Part shown: positions 22,458 to 30,644 of the stretch, in pieces
How the letters are laid out: each line of letters starts with the position of its first letter
Position numbering within the stretch: the stretch's first letter is position 1
Assembly: GCA_018656555.1 (NCBI GenBank)
Contig: JABHZQ010000009.1
Location: 1 to 33,957, forward strand
DNA length: 33,957 bases
Direction of reading: 5' to 3'
From: an archaeon
GTDB taxonomy: Archaea; Nanobdellota; Nanobdellia; SCGC-AAA011-G17; GW2011-AR17
Notes under the pieces: generated by a model
Seen by the model: the letters and a program-made list of their open reading frames with translations, nothing else
The model's database searches: none
Told to the model about the DNA's origin: nothing
Made by a program: the position numbers and the translations under genes

Positions 22458-23023
22458 ACGTTAAAAATCCTCCTAGCATATTCTAATCTCCCTTCCACAT
22501 CCTTTCTATAAGTAGGACCAATATCAGATAACTTAGTATTACCAATATAATTCATCATCTCCCAAGAAGAAACACCCAATAACTCAGAAACTCTTCCCAC
22601 AGAAACACCATGCTCAAAGATCCTACCTCCCTTCTTAATTCTAGATTGTTTAATAACTTCAGTAATATACATACCAAATTTCTTCTCTAATTTTCCAATA
22701 TAAGCAAACATTTTTTTTATAACTCGTCTATAATCTGCTACTTTATCCTTAGACAAATTACTTTGAGCTTCACTAATCATATCCAAAAAGTCCTTTTGGA
22801 ATTTTCTAAAATCTTTACTTCTCTTTATCCTTTCTCTTGAACAAATCTTATACAAAGAGTATACAATCACAGCAACAGAAACAGAATCTTGATCTTGATA
22901 CATACTAGAATTATGCAAAGTATAGTCACTAGTGAACTTCATAGAATCAGCATCCCACTTCTTTAAAGCAGAATAAACATTTCTCAAAACAGTAAGAACA
23001 TCCTTCTTTACCTCTTTTTCCAT
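22454..23023 (-). CDS. Unknown helical protein coupled to the PIN gene
   Basis: A 189-residue, largely alpha-helical basic protein that I do not recognise. Residues about 60-130 look like long amphipathic helices. Near the C-terminus, GVSVGRVSELLGVSSWEMMNY (split here as GVSVGRVSELLG plus VSSWEMMNY) has the spacing of a helix-turn-helix, so nucleic-acid binding is plausible. It is the first gene of a two-gene unit with the PIN protein, with a four-base ATGA overlap. A TATA-like box (complement of attatttaaaat, about 23043-23054) lies about 25 nt before ATG 23023. It could be a regulator, inhibitor or specificity subunit of the PIN protein (inference). Confidence 0.7.
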   Translation of the reverse strand: MEKEVKKDVLTVLRNVYSALKKWDADSMKFTSDYTLHNSSMYQDQDSVSVAVIVYSLYKICSRERIKRSKDFRKFQKDFLDMISEAQSNLSKDKVADYRRVIKKMFAYIGKLEKKFGMYITEVIKQSRIKKGGRIFEHGVSVGRVSELLGVSSWEMMNYIGNTKLSDIGPTYRKDVEGRLEYARRIFNV

Positions 23024-23107
23024 AATCTATCAATGGTTAAGAATTATTTAAAATTAACGTTTAACTAAATAAATCCTTAAAAATATAGAAATTATATAAT
23101 TTATATA
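23024..23107. promoter_or_regulatory. Divergent promoter region, PIN pair / AbrB-PhoU
   Basis: An 84-nt A+T-rich gap. The minus-strand TATA-like box at about 23043-23054 serves the PIN operon. The plus-strand cttaaaaata at 23076-23085 lies about 28 nt before ATG 23108. Between them are partly symmetric ttaacg/gtttaac bases around 23054-23064. Both transcripts are probably leaderless. Confidence 0.45.
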
Positions 23108-24040
23108 ATGAAAAGAAACATAATTCTCATGGGGGGCAAAACCCATGTTATCTCTCTACCCCTAAAATGGATTAAAAAGTACAATGTCAAGAAGGGAGAA
23201 GAACTTGAATTAAAAGAAGAAGAAAATAAAATAATAGTTTCTACAGAAAAAGTACACATAAGACCACCAATAAAAATAAATCTAGAAGGAGCAAATGCCT
23301 CTGTAGCCATTAAAAACATAACAAATGCCTATCAATTAGGATATCCTGAACTAGAACTGATTTTCAGTAATACTACAACAAATGATAAAACACAAAAAGC
23401 AGTAACCTCTCTAAACCTAATCCAAGAAACTTGTGACCAACTAATTGGTTTTGAAATAACAGATGAAAAAGAAACATTTTGCAGAATAAAAGATGTTGCA
23501 GGTAACTCAATAAATGAATTCAAGAACATTCTAAGAAAAATATTCCTAATGATCAACACCTATGGCACTGAAACTCTAAAAAACATAGACAATCCCAAAA
23601 AATTAAAAGAATTACACAAAAAACACACAGACATAAGAAAATACTGTAATTACTGCCAAAGATATCTAAACATAAAAGGCTTTGAAAACAAAACAGCACA
23701 ATACAATGAAATCTTAGTTAGACTCTTAGATGTCAGTAGAACCTACAGATTCATAAGCAAAAACCAATTATTAAACAAAAATAAGTATTCCAAAGAAACT
23801 CTCAAAGTTCTAAAAACTACAATTAAACTCCAAGAAGACTTCTACAAGTTATTCTACAAATTCTCACTAGCCAAAGCATCAGACATAACAAGAAAGAGAA
23901 TAGATATCTTCAAAGTAATAAATGAACTAAGTAAAAAGGAAAATAGTGAAAATCTTATCCTCATACATAGACTTCCTTTTATTCTAAATACAATACTATC
24001 TCTAATGAACACAACAATTGCAATAAATTTTAAAGAGTAG
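23108..24040 (+). CDS. AbrB-PhoU fusion regulator
   Basis: A 310-residue archaeal regulator. Residues about 1-47 form a SpoVT/AbrB swapped-hairpin DNA-binding domain (GGKTHVISLPLKWIKKYNVKKG, shown by GGKTHVISLP and KKYNVKKGEEL). The remainder, about 85-310, is a helical PhoU-like region with repeated three-helix character. Archaeal proteins of this architecture are usually annotated as phosphate-uptake regulators, but no phosphate transporter or pho gene is near here, so the target is open. Divergent from the PIN pair with a shared 84-nt intergenic region, which it might regulate (inference). ATG start, leaderless promoter. Confidence 0.82.
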   Translation: MKRNIILMGGKTHVISLPLKWIKKYNVKKGEELELKEEENKIIVSTEKVHIRPPIKINLEGANASVAIKNITNAYQLGYPELELIFSNTTTNDKTQKAVTSLNLIQETCDQLIGFEITDEKETFCRIKDVAGNSINEFKNILRKIFLMINTYGTETLKNIDNPKKLKELHKKHTDIRKYCNYCQRYLNIKGFENKTAQYNEILVRLLDVSRTYRFISKNQLLNKNKYSKETLKVLKTTIKLQEDFYKLFYKFSLAKASDITRKRIDIFKVINELSKKENSENLILIHRLPFILNTILSLMNTTIAINFKE

Positions 24041-24079
24041 GATATAAAAATATAAAAAGAAAAAAATTATCTTATATTT

Positions 24080-24418
24080 ATGACGGGAGATCTAGAAACT
24101 AAAACACTAAATAGTAGATTATTTGAGGATGGTTTTGAAGCTATAGAGGTTATTCCCAATGATAAACTACCTGAAAGATTAACCACAACAATGATTGATT
24201 TAGCAAGAGGGAAATATCTTGACATGAAAGTTATACCTGGAGAACTTGCTTTTGAAGGTATTGAGTGGCAAATAGAAACTCCCTCCCATATTATTTATGC
24301 AAAAGTTAATACTGAATATCCAGGACATGATCCTAAATCTATTTATATTGTCCAAACTTTTTTTAAGCACTCTAACACTGGAGAAGTAGAAATACTAAGA
24401 ATATGGCATGGCCGTTAA
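24080..24418 (+). CDS. Unknown 112-residue protein
   Basis: A small soluble protein of 112 residues that I do not recognise. The first 45 residues look helical and charged. The second half is a likely beta sheet (GIEWQIETPSHIIYAKVNTEY, then SIYIVQTFFKH, then EVEILRIWHG), ending abruptly after Trp-His-Gly-Arg. No cysteine pairs, signal peptide or membrane helix are seen. A TATA-like atataaaaatataaaa (24042-24057) about 30 nt before the ATG gives it its own promoter. It sits between the AbrB-PhoU regulator and the dehydrogenase-like gene on the same strand. Confidence 0.65.
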   Translation: MTGDLETKTLNSRLFEDGFEAIEVIPNDKLPERLTTTMIDLARGKYLDMKVIPGELAFEGIEWQIETPSHIIYAKVNTEYPGHDPKSIYIVQTFFKHSNTGEVEILRIWHGR

Positions 24419-24476
24419 TTTCAAAGAATAGATCCAATTCAAAAGATTTTTATATCGTCAATTACTTTCATTTAAT

Positions 24477-25388
24477 ATGACCCAGATAGTAATCACACAA
24501 GATCTAGGATTAGATCCTAAAGATATTGAAAAGTTAAAGAAACTTGGAGAATTAACAATTTATGAAAAAGTATCAAAAACACCAGATGAATGGCTAAAAA
24601 GATGTAAAAATGCGGATATTATCTGCACAGGTAAGTTTGGATTAAAAACCGAAAAAACTTACAAACTAAAAAATGTATTTCTTGTTTTACCTTTTGTAGG
24701 AACTGGATTTTTAGACAAGCAAAAATTAAAAGAAAATAACATAACTGTATCTTACTGTCCAGGATGCAATACAGATGCTGTTTCTGAATGGATTATTGGA
24801 ATGATAATAAATCTACTTAGAGATTTACCAGAAACATTGAAAAACAAACCCTTAACAAAAAGAGCTTTCCCTAAAGAGACACTTAGTCTAACAAATAAAA
24901 ATATAACTATACTTGGAAAAGGAAATATTGGGAATAGAGTAGGTAAAATTTGTAAAGCATTTGGTATGAAAGTTAATTATTTTTCTCGTAATAGTAAGTT
25001 AATAGAATCAGTTAAAACTGCAGACATTATTGTAAATACATTAAGTAAAAATCCTTCTTCAGAAAATCTCCTAGGTACAAAGTTTTTTGACTCTCTAAAA
25101 AAGGGCAGTTTTTTCCTTTCTGTTACAAGTCCTTCTATCTTTGACACAGATGCTATGATAAAAGCTCTCAATGAATGTAGATTAGAAAAAGTAGCTATTG
25201 ATGCAGGTGGAATTCAAGTAGGAAATATAAATGATCCATATTATCAAAAAATGCTAGCTCATCCAAAAATACTGTTAACTCCCCATATTGCATTTAACAC
25301 AGATGTTACAAATGAAGTTAGTAGCAAAATGATAGTAAAAAACATAGAAGCATGGCTAAACAAAAAACCAATTAATCTTATAGAATAG
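24477..25388 (+). CDS. D-2-hydroxyacid dehydrogenase-like protein, altered active site
   Basis: A 303-residue protein of the D-isomer-specific 2-hydroxyacid dehydrogenase fold (SerA, glyoxylate reductase family). The NAD(P) motif GKGNIG is at 147-152, with Ser170-Arg171 in place of the usual acidic residue after the second strand, suggesting NADP(H) preference. Of the catalytic triad only His270 (LLTPHIA) remains. The Arg normally in the xxRGxxVD segment aligns with Ser218 (SVTSPSIFD), and the Glu normally near TEP aligns with Gln247. The known chemistry is therefore doubtful. TATA-like tttttatatc at 24447-24456 lies about 26 nt before the ATG. The gene end overlaps the convergent APH-like gene by 11 nt. 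Confidence 0.85.
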   Translation: MTQIVITQDLGLDPKDIEKLKKLGELTIYEKVSKTPDEWLKRCKNADIICTGKFGLKTEKTYKLKNVFLVLPFVGTGFLDKQKLKENNITVSYCPGCNTDAVSEWIIGMIINLLRDLPETLKNKPLTKRAFPKETLSLTNKNITILGKGNIGNRVGKICKAFGMKVNYFSRNSKLIESVKTADIIVNTLSKNPSSENLLGTKFFDSLKKGSFFLSVTSPSIFDTDAMIKALNECRLEKVAIDAGGIQVGNINDPYYQKMLAHPKILLTPHIAFNTDVTNEVSSKMIVKNIEAWLNKKPINLIE

Positions 25389-27063
25389 AACCAATTCCAC
25401 TACTCTTCAACTCTTCTCTTAACCCTTCCCTCAATCTTCTAACACTTACAGCCTGTCTACGCATAGACAATCTAGGCATATAAGTCTCAGCCAACAACAA
25501 AGACTCCTCAGCATGATCTAACTGAGTCAAAACCTCTTCCTTACCTTTACTAACCATCTTTCTTGCAGCCCACAAATGCAACACAAACCTTCTAAGGTTA
25601 TATGCAACAAAAAATCTAACATATTCTCTTTCATCAACAATCTCTTGTCTATCTTTTACAATCTCTCTTGCCTCATTAACCCAATTTGGATTTTCAAAAA
25701 ACTCTCCTCTAGCTAAAGCACTAATAGCAAAATAATCTTGTAAAATAGCACTCCTTCTATCATTTGAAAATTTAAATCTATCCTCTTCAATCTGTCTAAT
25801 AACATCATCCTGACAATAACCTAAACAAGTTAATTCAAAATCTAACATAGAAAACCTTTTTCCATTAAACTTAACATTCTTTGAATGTAAACTTCCATGA
25901 ATTACTCCCTCATAACTCCCTCTCCAAATTTTTAATAACTTAACTAAAGGTTTAGCTAATCTGTTTAAATTATCTCCCCTATATCTTAAAGACTTCAAAA
26001 TCATTTCCATTTCATCTTTAAATTTATATCTTTCCACTCCATGTAAACCCTTAGCATAAGCAAAATTATGAAAAAAGGGTAACAACCGAACAAATTGATG
26101 AGTTAAATCCAAACTACCTATCTCTAAAAGAGTTCTACCTTCAACTCGACCCATAGCTATTATACTAGTTCTTTGATCTTTTCCATCAAAACAATAAACT
26201 GGTAAAGGAAAATCCAAAAATCCACTTGGAAATGTTTCTCTCAATCCTTTAGCAACCTGATAATCCCTATACAATCTACTAGAAGGGGAAGAATCCACCC
26301 ACAAACCAAATTCATCCTCTCCAAAAAAAGGATCTGCTGTTTTTGTAACAAACTTCCTATTTATTCTTCCTTCTAAATCAGAAATAACCTCCACCAAGTA
26401 TCTGTCTCTTTCAGCAAACACAGTAACCTTATCATTACCCTCTTCCAATCTATTTGTTAAAAGAGTTGAAGATTGTGGAATACCCACCTTAACAGATTCA
26501 TACATCCAATCTAGTTTTCCTGATCTTTTACTGATATCAAAAATCTTATCAGCTAAACTTTCAATAACCACTTCATACAAACCTTGTGGATCCTCTCCTT
26601 CCAACCAACCATCATCCCCACCGTTATCTAAATAAGATCTCAAATTTCTCAAAAAAAACATCTCTTCAAACAAACTTCCCCCATTAAAACCTAAATAAAT
26701 TCTCAAAAAAGCATTTTGATAGTCCAAAAAACTAGAAAAATCAATATTTTCAAGTACAGTATTAAATGCAAAACCATATCTAACCACTGGCAACATTTCA
26801 ACAAACTCTTTCAAAAGAGAATAATCTCTTTTTTCAACCGGCATCCAATCCAACAACCCATCATCCGGTCTTAATTCCATGTCCATATCACTATACAACT
26901 CTTTAAAGTCAATTCCTCTCTCTTCAAACACTCGATCCCTCTCAATTCCCCAATCATCATATTCTTTCAACAACCTAAAATACTCTGGTTGATCTTGAAC
27001 AGAAAATAATCTAACTCGCCATTCTAATTCTCTAGAAACAACATCATAATTCTCCCATAACAT
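25378..27063 (-). CDS. APH-fold phosphotransferase-like protein, Asp lost
   Basis: A 561-residue protein whose C-terminal half resembles the aminoglycoside/choline phosphotransferase kinase-like fold. The Brenner-type motif reads HGSLHSKN at 389-396, with Ser391 where the catalytic Asp is expected (codon AGT, 25893-25891). The metal-binding Asp of the DF motif is kept as Asp408 (MLDFE). N-terminal residues 1-200 are Asp/Glu- and aromatic-rich with no motif that I recognise. Arg exceeds Lys, unlike most neighbours. It is possibly a pseudokinase or small-molecule binder. A TATA-like box (complement of aattatttaa, 27081-27090) precedes ATG 27063. Confidence 0.75.
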   Translation of the reverse strand: MLWENYDVVSRELEWRVRLFSVQDQPEYFRLLKEYDDWGIERDRVFEERGIDFKELYSDMDMELRPDDGLLDWMPVEKRDYSLLKEFVEMLPVVRYGFAFNTVLENIDFSSFLDYQNAFLRIYLGFNGGSLFEEMFFLRNLRSYLDNGGDDGWLEGEDPQGLYEVVIESLADKIFDISKRSGKLDWMYESVKVGIPQSSTLLTNRLEEGNDKVTVFAERDRYLVEVISDLEGRINRKFVTKTADPFFGEDEFGLWVDSSPSSRLYRDYQVAKGLRETFPSGFLDFPLPVYCFDGKDQRTSIIAMGRVEGRTLLEIGSLDLTHQFVRLLPFFHNFAYAKGLHGVERYKFKDEMEMILKSLRYRGDNLNRLAKPLVKLLKIWRGSYEGVIHGSLHSKNVKFNGKRFSMLDFELTCLGYCQDDVIRQIEEDRFKFSNDRRSAILQDYFAISALARGEFFENPNWVNEAREIVKDRQEIVDEREYVRFFVAYNLRRFVLHLWAARKMVSKGKEEVLTQLDHAEESLLLAETYMPRLSMRRQAVSVRRLREGLREELKSSGIGSIL

Positions 27064-27099
27064 TAATTAAACTAATTATTAATTATTTAAAAGAATTAT

Positions 27100-28962
27100 T
27101 CACATAAAAAACAACTTTATCAAACCATATGGCTTCTTCTCAATCTTAATCTTCCAATCTTTAGGAAAACACTGTAAATAAGTCCTCCAAACATATCTCT
27201 CATCTAAAAACACAATTATCCCTCTATCCTTCTCACTTCTAATACACCTTCCTGCACTCTGCATTGTTTTGATAATCGCAGGAAATACATAACCATAATC
27301 CCAACCCCTAGAAAATCTCTTATCATAATAATTAATCAACTCTTGAGTTTCCAAATCGGGCCTACCAAGAGGCAACCCCACTACAACAACTCCTTTCAAA
27401 TAATCACCAGGCAAATCAATACCTTCTGCAAAGTTTCCACCTGCAACACCTAACAGCACTGCACCTTGATCCTTGTATCCTTTAAACCTCTCTAACAAAT
27501 CCCCCTTTTCTTCTTTTGTCAAGCCAGAATCCTCTAAAAACACAGTTTTATCACAAGCCTCAGAAAAAAACTCATTCACTTTATCTCTAAAAAAATAACT
27601 AGGAAAGAATATAACAATATTCCCTGGAACATTCTTAACAATTTTAACACATCTCTCTGCAATCTCCTTATACATCTTCTCCCCTCTTGCAGCATACTTA
27701 GAAGTTGTTTCAGGCAAGATAATATTCAATCTATTCTCCTTAGGGAAAGGATTATCAAACTCTAATAACTCAGCATCCAAACCTAACAAATCCTTATACA
27801 TATTCAAAGGAGTTAAAGTACCAGACATTCCAATAATTGCATGTGCATTCTTAATATCTGCCATAATCAATTGAGGATCCAAACATTTGTAATTCAAAGA
27901 AAACACAGGTTTACCTGTCTTCTTACTAAAACCTCTATTTAACACCCTAACAAATCCATCATCTTGTCCCATCCAAAAATGCATAAAGTCAGCAACACTC
28001 AAAGAAAAACTTCTTCTCTTGGTTTCCAAAACCTGATCAGCAACAAACTTAAAGTTACCAATAAACTCTTCATAGTCTCCCAAATTATGAACTTGTGAAT
28101 GAAAATCATCCTTCTTAATCAAAACCTCATCCTTTTCAATACTGATCTTATCCCTAACAAACCTCTCAACAACATTTTTAATTCCTTTAAGATCATCAGC
28201 CATCTCTTCATAACCCAAAACAGCAATTTCCTTAGCCGCCCCATCTAAAACAAAACTAGTAACACTAGTACTCATCAAATGTCTTGCTCTTGAAGGAAGA
28301 TTATGAGCCTCATCAAAGATAACAATAATATCTTCCATTTTCTTATTAATCCTTCTAAGTAAATTCTCCCTAACAAACTTATCTAAAACATAATTATAAT
28401 CAGCAATAATAATATCAGCTTCTTTTCCTAACAAACAAGCAACCTCATAACTACACATATTCCTATTTGAACAAACAGTTTTCATCCCTTCAACATGTTG
28501 AGGTTCCATTTGTTTCAACTCATCTAAAACCATTAAAGCTTCAGGTGAAGTTTTACCTTTTAATTTAAGATTCTCATAAAAATTACAGTGATTCTTCTCT
28601 CTAAGGTCCTTACAATACTCAAAAAACTCCCCACTACTCAACAGATTAACACCTGCTTGATCACACATATGTCTTTTCCCAATCAAATCAACAACAACAA
28701 ACTTCTTATCAAACTTCTCTCTAATTTCCCTAAGTGTATCAATAGCAATCAAATGCTGAGTATTCCTAGAAGTCAAGAAAAACACAGTCTTCCCATTTTT
28801 CAAAGCATAAGTCAAAGCAGGAGCCAAAGCAGAAACCGTCTTTCCAATACCTGTAGGAGCATGAATCAATAAGTTTTTTTTATTCAAAATAGTATCGTAT
28901 ACTCTATCCATAAACTCTTGTTGTACATTCCTCTTCTCCGGATAAGGAAATAGAAAATCCAT
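27100..28962 (-). CDS. Rad3/DinG-type Fe-S DNA helicase
   Basis: A 620-residue SF2 helicase of the XPD/DinG family, which unwinds DNA 5' to 3' in repair or during transcription-replication conflicts. Walker A is APTGIGKT at 35-42 and the DEAH box is at 217-220. Motif VI is QSAGRCIRSEKDRG near residue 580. Cys100, Cys164, Cys170 and Cys176 lie between motifs Ia and II with spacing like the DinG 4Fe-4S cluster ligands, so the cluster is probably present. Residues about 226-340 form the Arch-like insertion. It lies between the APH-like gene and the Nudix gene on the same strand, with a likely TATA box about 23 nt upstream. Confidence 0.92.
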   Translation of the reverse strand: MDFLFPYPEKRNVQQEFMDRVYDTILNKKNLLIHAPTGIGKTVSALAPALTYALKNGKTVFFLTSRNTQHLIAIDTLREIREKFDKKFVVVDLIGKRHMCDQAGVNLLSSGEFFEYCKDLREKNHCNFYENLKLKGKTSPEALMVLDELKQMEPQHVEGMKTVCSNRNMCSYEVACLLGKEADIIIADYNYVLDKFVRENLLRRINKKMEDIIVIFDEAHNLPSRARHLMSTSVTSFVLDGAAKEIAVLGYEEMADDLKGIKNVVERFVRDKISIEKDEVLIKKDDFHSQVHNLGDYEEFIGNFKFVADQVLETKRRSFSLSVADFMHFWMGQDDGFVRVLNRGFSKKTGKPVFSLNYKCLDPQLIMADIKNAHAIIGMSGTLTPLNMYKDLLGLDAELLEFDNPFPKENRLNIILPETTSKYAARGEKMYKEIAERCVKIVKNVPGNIVIFFPSYFFRDKVNEFFSEACDKTVFLEDSGLTKEEKGDLLERFKGYKDQGAVLLGVAGGNFAEGIDLPGDYLKGVVVVGLPLGRPDLETQELINYYDKRFSRGWDYGYVFPAIIKTMQSAGRCIRSEKDRGIIVFLDERYVWRTYLQCFPKDWKIKIEKKPYGLIKLFFM

Positions 28963-28984
28963 AATCTTTCAATATAGAAACAGT

Positions 28985-29509
28985 TTATAAGTTTTTATGA
29001 AGTTTAGCCAGAAATAATCCAGTCAAAGTACTCTGATCAGTAATCAATCCTTTTTTTATCATACTTTCAACCCTATTAAAATTAAAAAATCTAACCTCTT
29101 TAACAAAATCAGTATTATGCACATCCAATTTATTCTTCAAATCAACTAAAAAATAAAAATGCTCTTTATTACTAATTCCCATCCATGGATTTCCTTCCCC
29201 TAGTCTTTCAACACCTTTAACCTCATAACCCATTTCATCTTCAACTTTCCTTTTAACCGCACTCAAAGGCATCTCTCCACTATCAATCCATCCACCAGGA
29301 ATTTCCCAACTATAACCATTAGTAGCAAATCTAAAATTCCTAACCATACCTAATTTATTATCCTTAAACACAACCCCACCAACAGAATTATGATTAGCAT
29401 CAACAAAATTATGTTCTATAATCTTACCTGAAGGTAATTTCAAGTCTACTCGCTCCACATTTATCCACGGAGAAGAATACACCCTTTTTCGATTTAATAC
29501 TTCTTGCAT
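28985..29509 (-). CDS. Nudix hydrolase-like protein, altered Nudix box
   Basis: A 174-residue Nudix-fold protein, closest in layout to the ADP-ribose/NADH pyrophosphatase group (N-terminal strands SSPWINVERVDLKLPSG, then the box). The Nudix box spans residues 73-95: Gly73, Glu79, Arg87, Glu90, Asp91, Glu92, Gly94. The Glu that should follow Arg87 in REUxEE is Lys88, and the next Glu is Asp91. A metal-ligand position is thus changed, and activity may be reduced or the substrate different. The helicase gene begins 22 nt downstream on the same strand. Confidence 0.82.
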   Translation of the reverse strand: MQEVLNRKRVYSSPWINVERVDLKLPSGKIIEHNFVDANHNSVGGVVFKDNKLGMVRNFRFATNGYSWEIPGGWIDSGEMPLSAVKRKVEDEMGYEVKGVERLGEGNPWMGISNKEHFYFLVDLKNKLDVHNTDFVKEVRFFNFNRVESMIKKGLITDQSTLTGLFLAKLHKNL

Positions 29510-29550
29510 CTCTATAATTTCAAAACAACATTCTCTATTTAAAAAGTTTA

Positions 29551-29841
29551 CTAATTCAAACTTAGTATTTCCCCTTCTTCACTAACAACTGCTTCTAAGG
29601 GTTTATCATTAGGAAACAATAATGAACTAAAAGGAACAAAAACACCAGGACTAATAATACTACTCCTTTGTTGTCCAGCATAACCCTTCCAATGTTTAGA
29701 AAGATTTTCCCCATAACAAGGCAAATCAATCTGTTCTAAAGCAGCATAATACCTAGAAGTATGTACTCCAACATTAGCCATAACCAAAGCACCATAAGCA
29801 ACAACACCAAGAACAATCCCTCTCTTAAACCAATCACCCAT
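29551..29841 (-). CDS. Small single-pass membrane protein, unknown
   Basis: A 96-residue protein beginning MGDWFKRGIVLG. I used ATG 29841 instead of an upstream in-frame TTG at 29847, because a TATA-like box (complement of aattataaag, about 29866-29875) lies about 29 nt before the ATG. Residues about 8-26 are a hydrophobic membrane segment. The remaining 70 residues have one Cys, several Tyr and a GYAGQQRSSIISPG stretch and probably lie outside the membrane. It has no recognised family. It lies between the Nudix gene and the zinc-ribbon/DUF2073/GTPase operon on the same strand. Confidence 0.6.
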   Translation of the reverse strand: MGDWFKRGIVLGVVAYGALVMANVGVHTSRYYAALEQIDLPCYGENLSKHWKGYAGQQRSSIISPGVFVPFSSLLFPNDKPLEAVVSEEGEILSLN

Positions 29842-29877
29842 TTTCAATCACTATAACCCATTCATTAATTATAAAGT

Positions 29878-30249
29878 TTATGAATCTCTTCTCTCAAAAG
29901 TACTCACAATATCGACCACATACTTTCCATCATCTAATTTATACACCAAAGGTTTCCCTTTAAACATTGCAACCAAATCCAAATCATACTTACCTGGAGA
30001 ATTCACTCTTATAGATTCAAAATCCAAAACAATTGGCTTATCACTATGTTCCTCTCCAACAATATCTAAAACATCTTTTTCTATCTGCTCTTTTTCTTTT
30101 TTAGATAAATTCTTAGTAACTTCTTTAGCAGTATCCACTGCCTCTTCTTTAACAAAGAAAAAGAATCTACCCCCACAGCCACATCCTTCTAGCAACTCCT
30201 TACAGCCTGCAGGATATAACTTCCCACACCTAACACATTGATGAGGCAT
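29878..30249 (-). CDS. Zinc-ribbon protein of the GTPase operon (COG3364-like)
   Basis: A 123-residue protein. The N-terminal zinc site has CVRC (Cys5, Cys8) and later Cys16, Cys23 and Cys25 in GCGCGG. A charged helical linker (about 35-70) leads to a C-terminal domain with IRVNSPGKYDLDLVAMFKGKPLVYKLDDG (parts shown: RVNSPGKYDLDL). It matches the archaeal zinc-ribbon-containing family placed beside DUF2073 and an Era-like GTPase in many euryarchaeal genomes, as I recall. Its ATG follows the DUF2073 stop directly with no gap. The function is unknown; a link to RNA, ribosomes or transcription is often assumed because of the partners. Confidence 0.8.
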   Translation of the reverse strand: MPHQCVRCGKLYPAGCKELLEGCGCGGRFFFFVKEEAVDTAKEVTKNLSKKEKEQIEKDVLDIVGEEHSDKPIVLDFESIRVNSPGKYDLDLVAMFKGKPLVYKLDDGKYVVDIVSTFERRDS

Positions 30250-30633
30250 CTATTTTCTCCCGTTTTTTCGTTTTGCTCTTGTTTTAGATAACAACAACTC
30301 TACTTTATCCGGATTTCTTTTGATATCTTTAACAATGGTTGCAGGTCCAATTATTGTAAAACCTTCAATATCACCCACAAGCATTTTAACGAAAAACTTT
30401 TTGAAAGCATTATTTTCCTTTTGAGGAAATACAGTACAGAGCTCAATTCCTTTAAACTCTTTGGTCACTTCCTGCATAGTCTTTTCAATCAATCGGGTTT
30501 CTTCAGAAGGTTTTAATCTTCCTTGCATTAAAACAATCTTATTCTTTTTAACCAAAGTCATTAATTTGCTTACTCTCTGGTTGGAACTCAAGTTCTCTAT
30601 ATCATTATATGGTACAAACTGTAATGTCAGCAT
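30250..30633 (-). CDS. DUF2073-family protein
   Basis: A 127-residue archaeal protein of the DUF2073 (COG3365-like) family, with no known activity. It is alpha/beta: IVLMQGRLKPSEETRLI is a strand-turn-helix that includes the conserved GRLKP segment, and the second half (GFTIIGPATIVKDIKRNPDKVELLL) leads to a Lys/Arg-rich tail KTRAKRKNGRK, suggesting nucleic acid or ribosome contact. It is the middle gene of a three-gene operon between the Era-like GTPase (11 nt upstream) and the zinc-ribbon gene (no gap). AGGTGAT shortly before ATG 30633 serves as a ribosome binding site. Confidence 0.82.
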   Translation of the reverse strand: MLTLQFVPYNDIENLSSNQRVSKLMTLVKKNKIVLMQGRLKPSEETRLIEKTMQEVTKEFKGIELCTVFPQKENNAFKKFFVKMLVGDIEGFTIIGPATIVKDIKRNPDKVELLLSKTRAKRKNGRK

Positions 30634-30644
30634 CTACTATCACC

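Noticed and set aside
23101-23319. Open frame on the minus strand opposite the AbrB domain.
   Set aside because: It lies entirely antisense to a recognisable AbrB-PhoU gene, is low-complexity in composition and has no promoter of its own.
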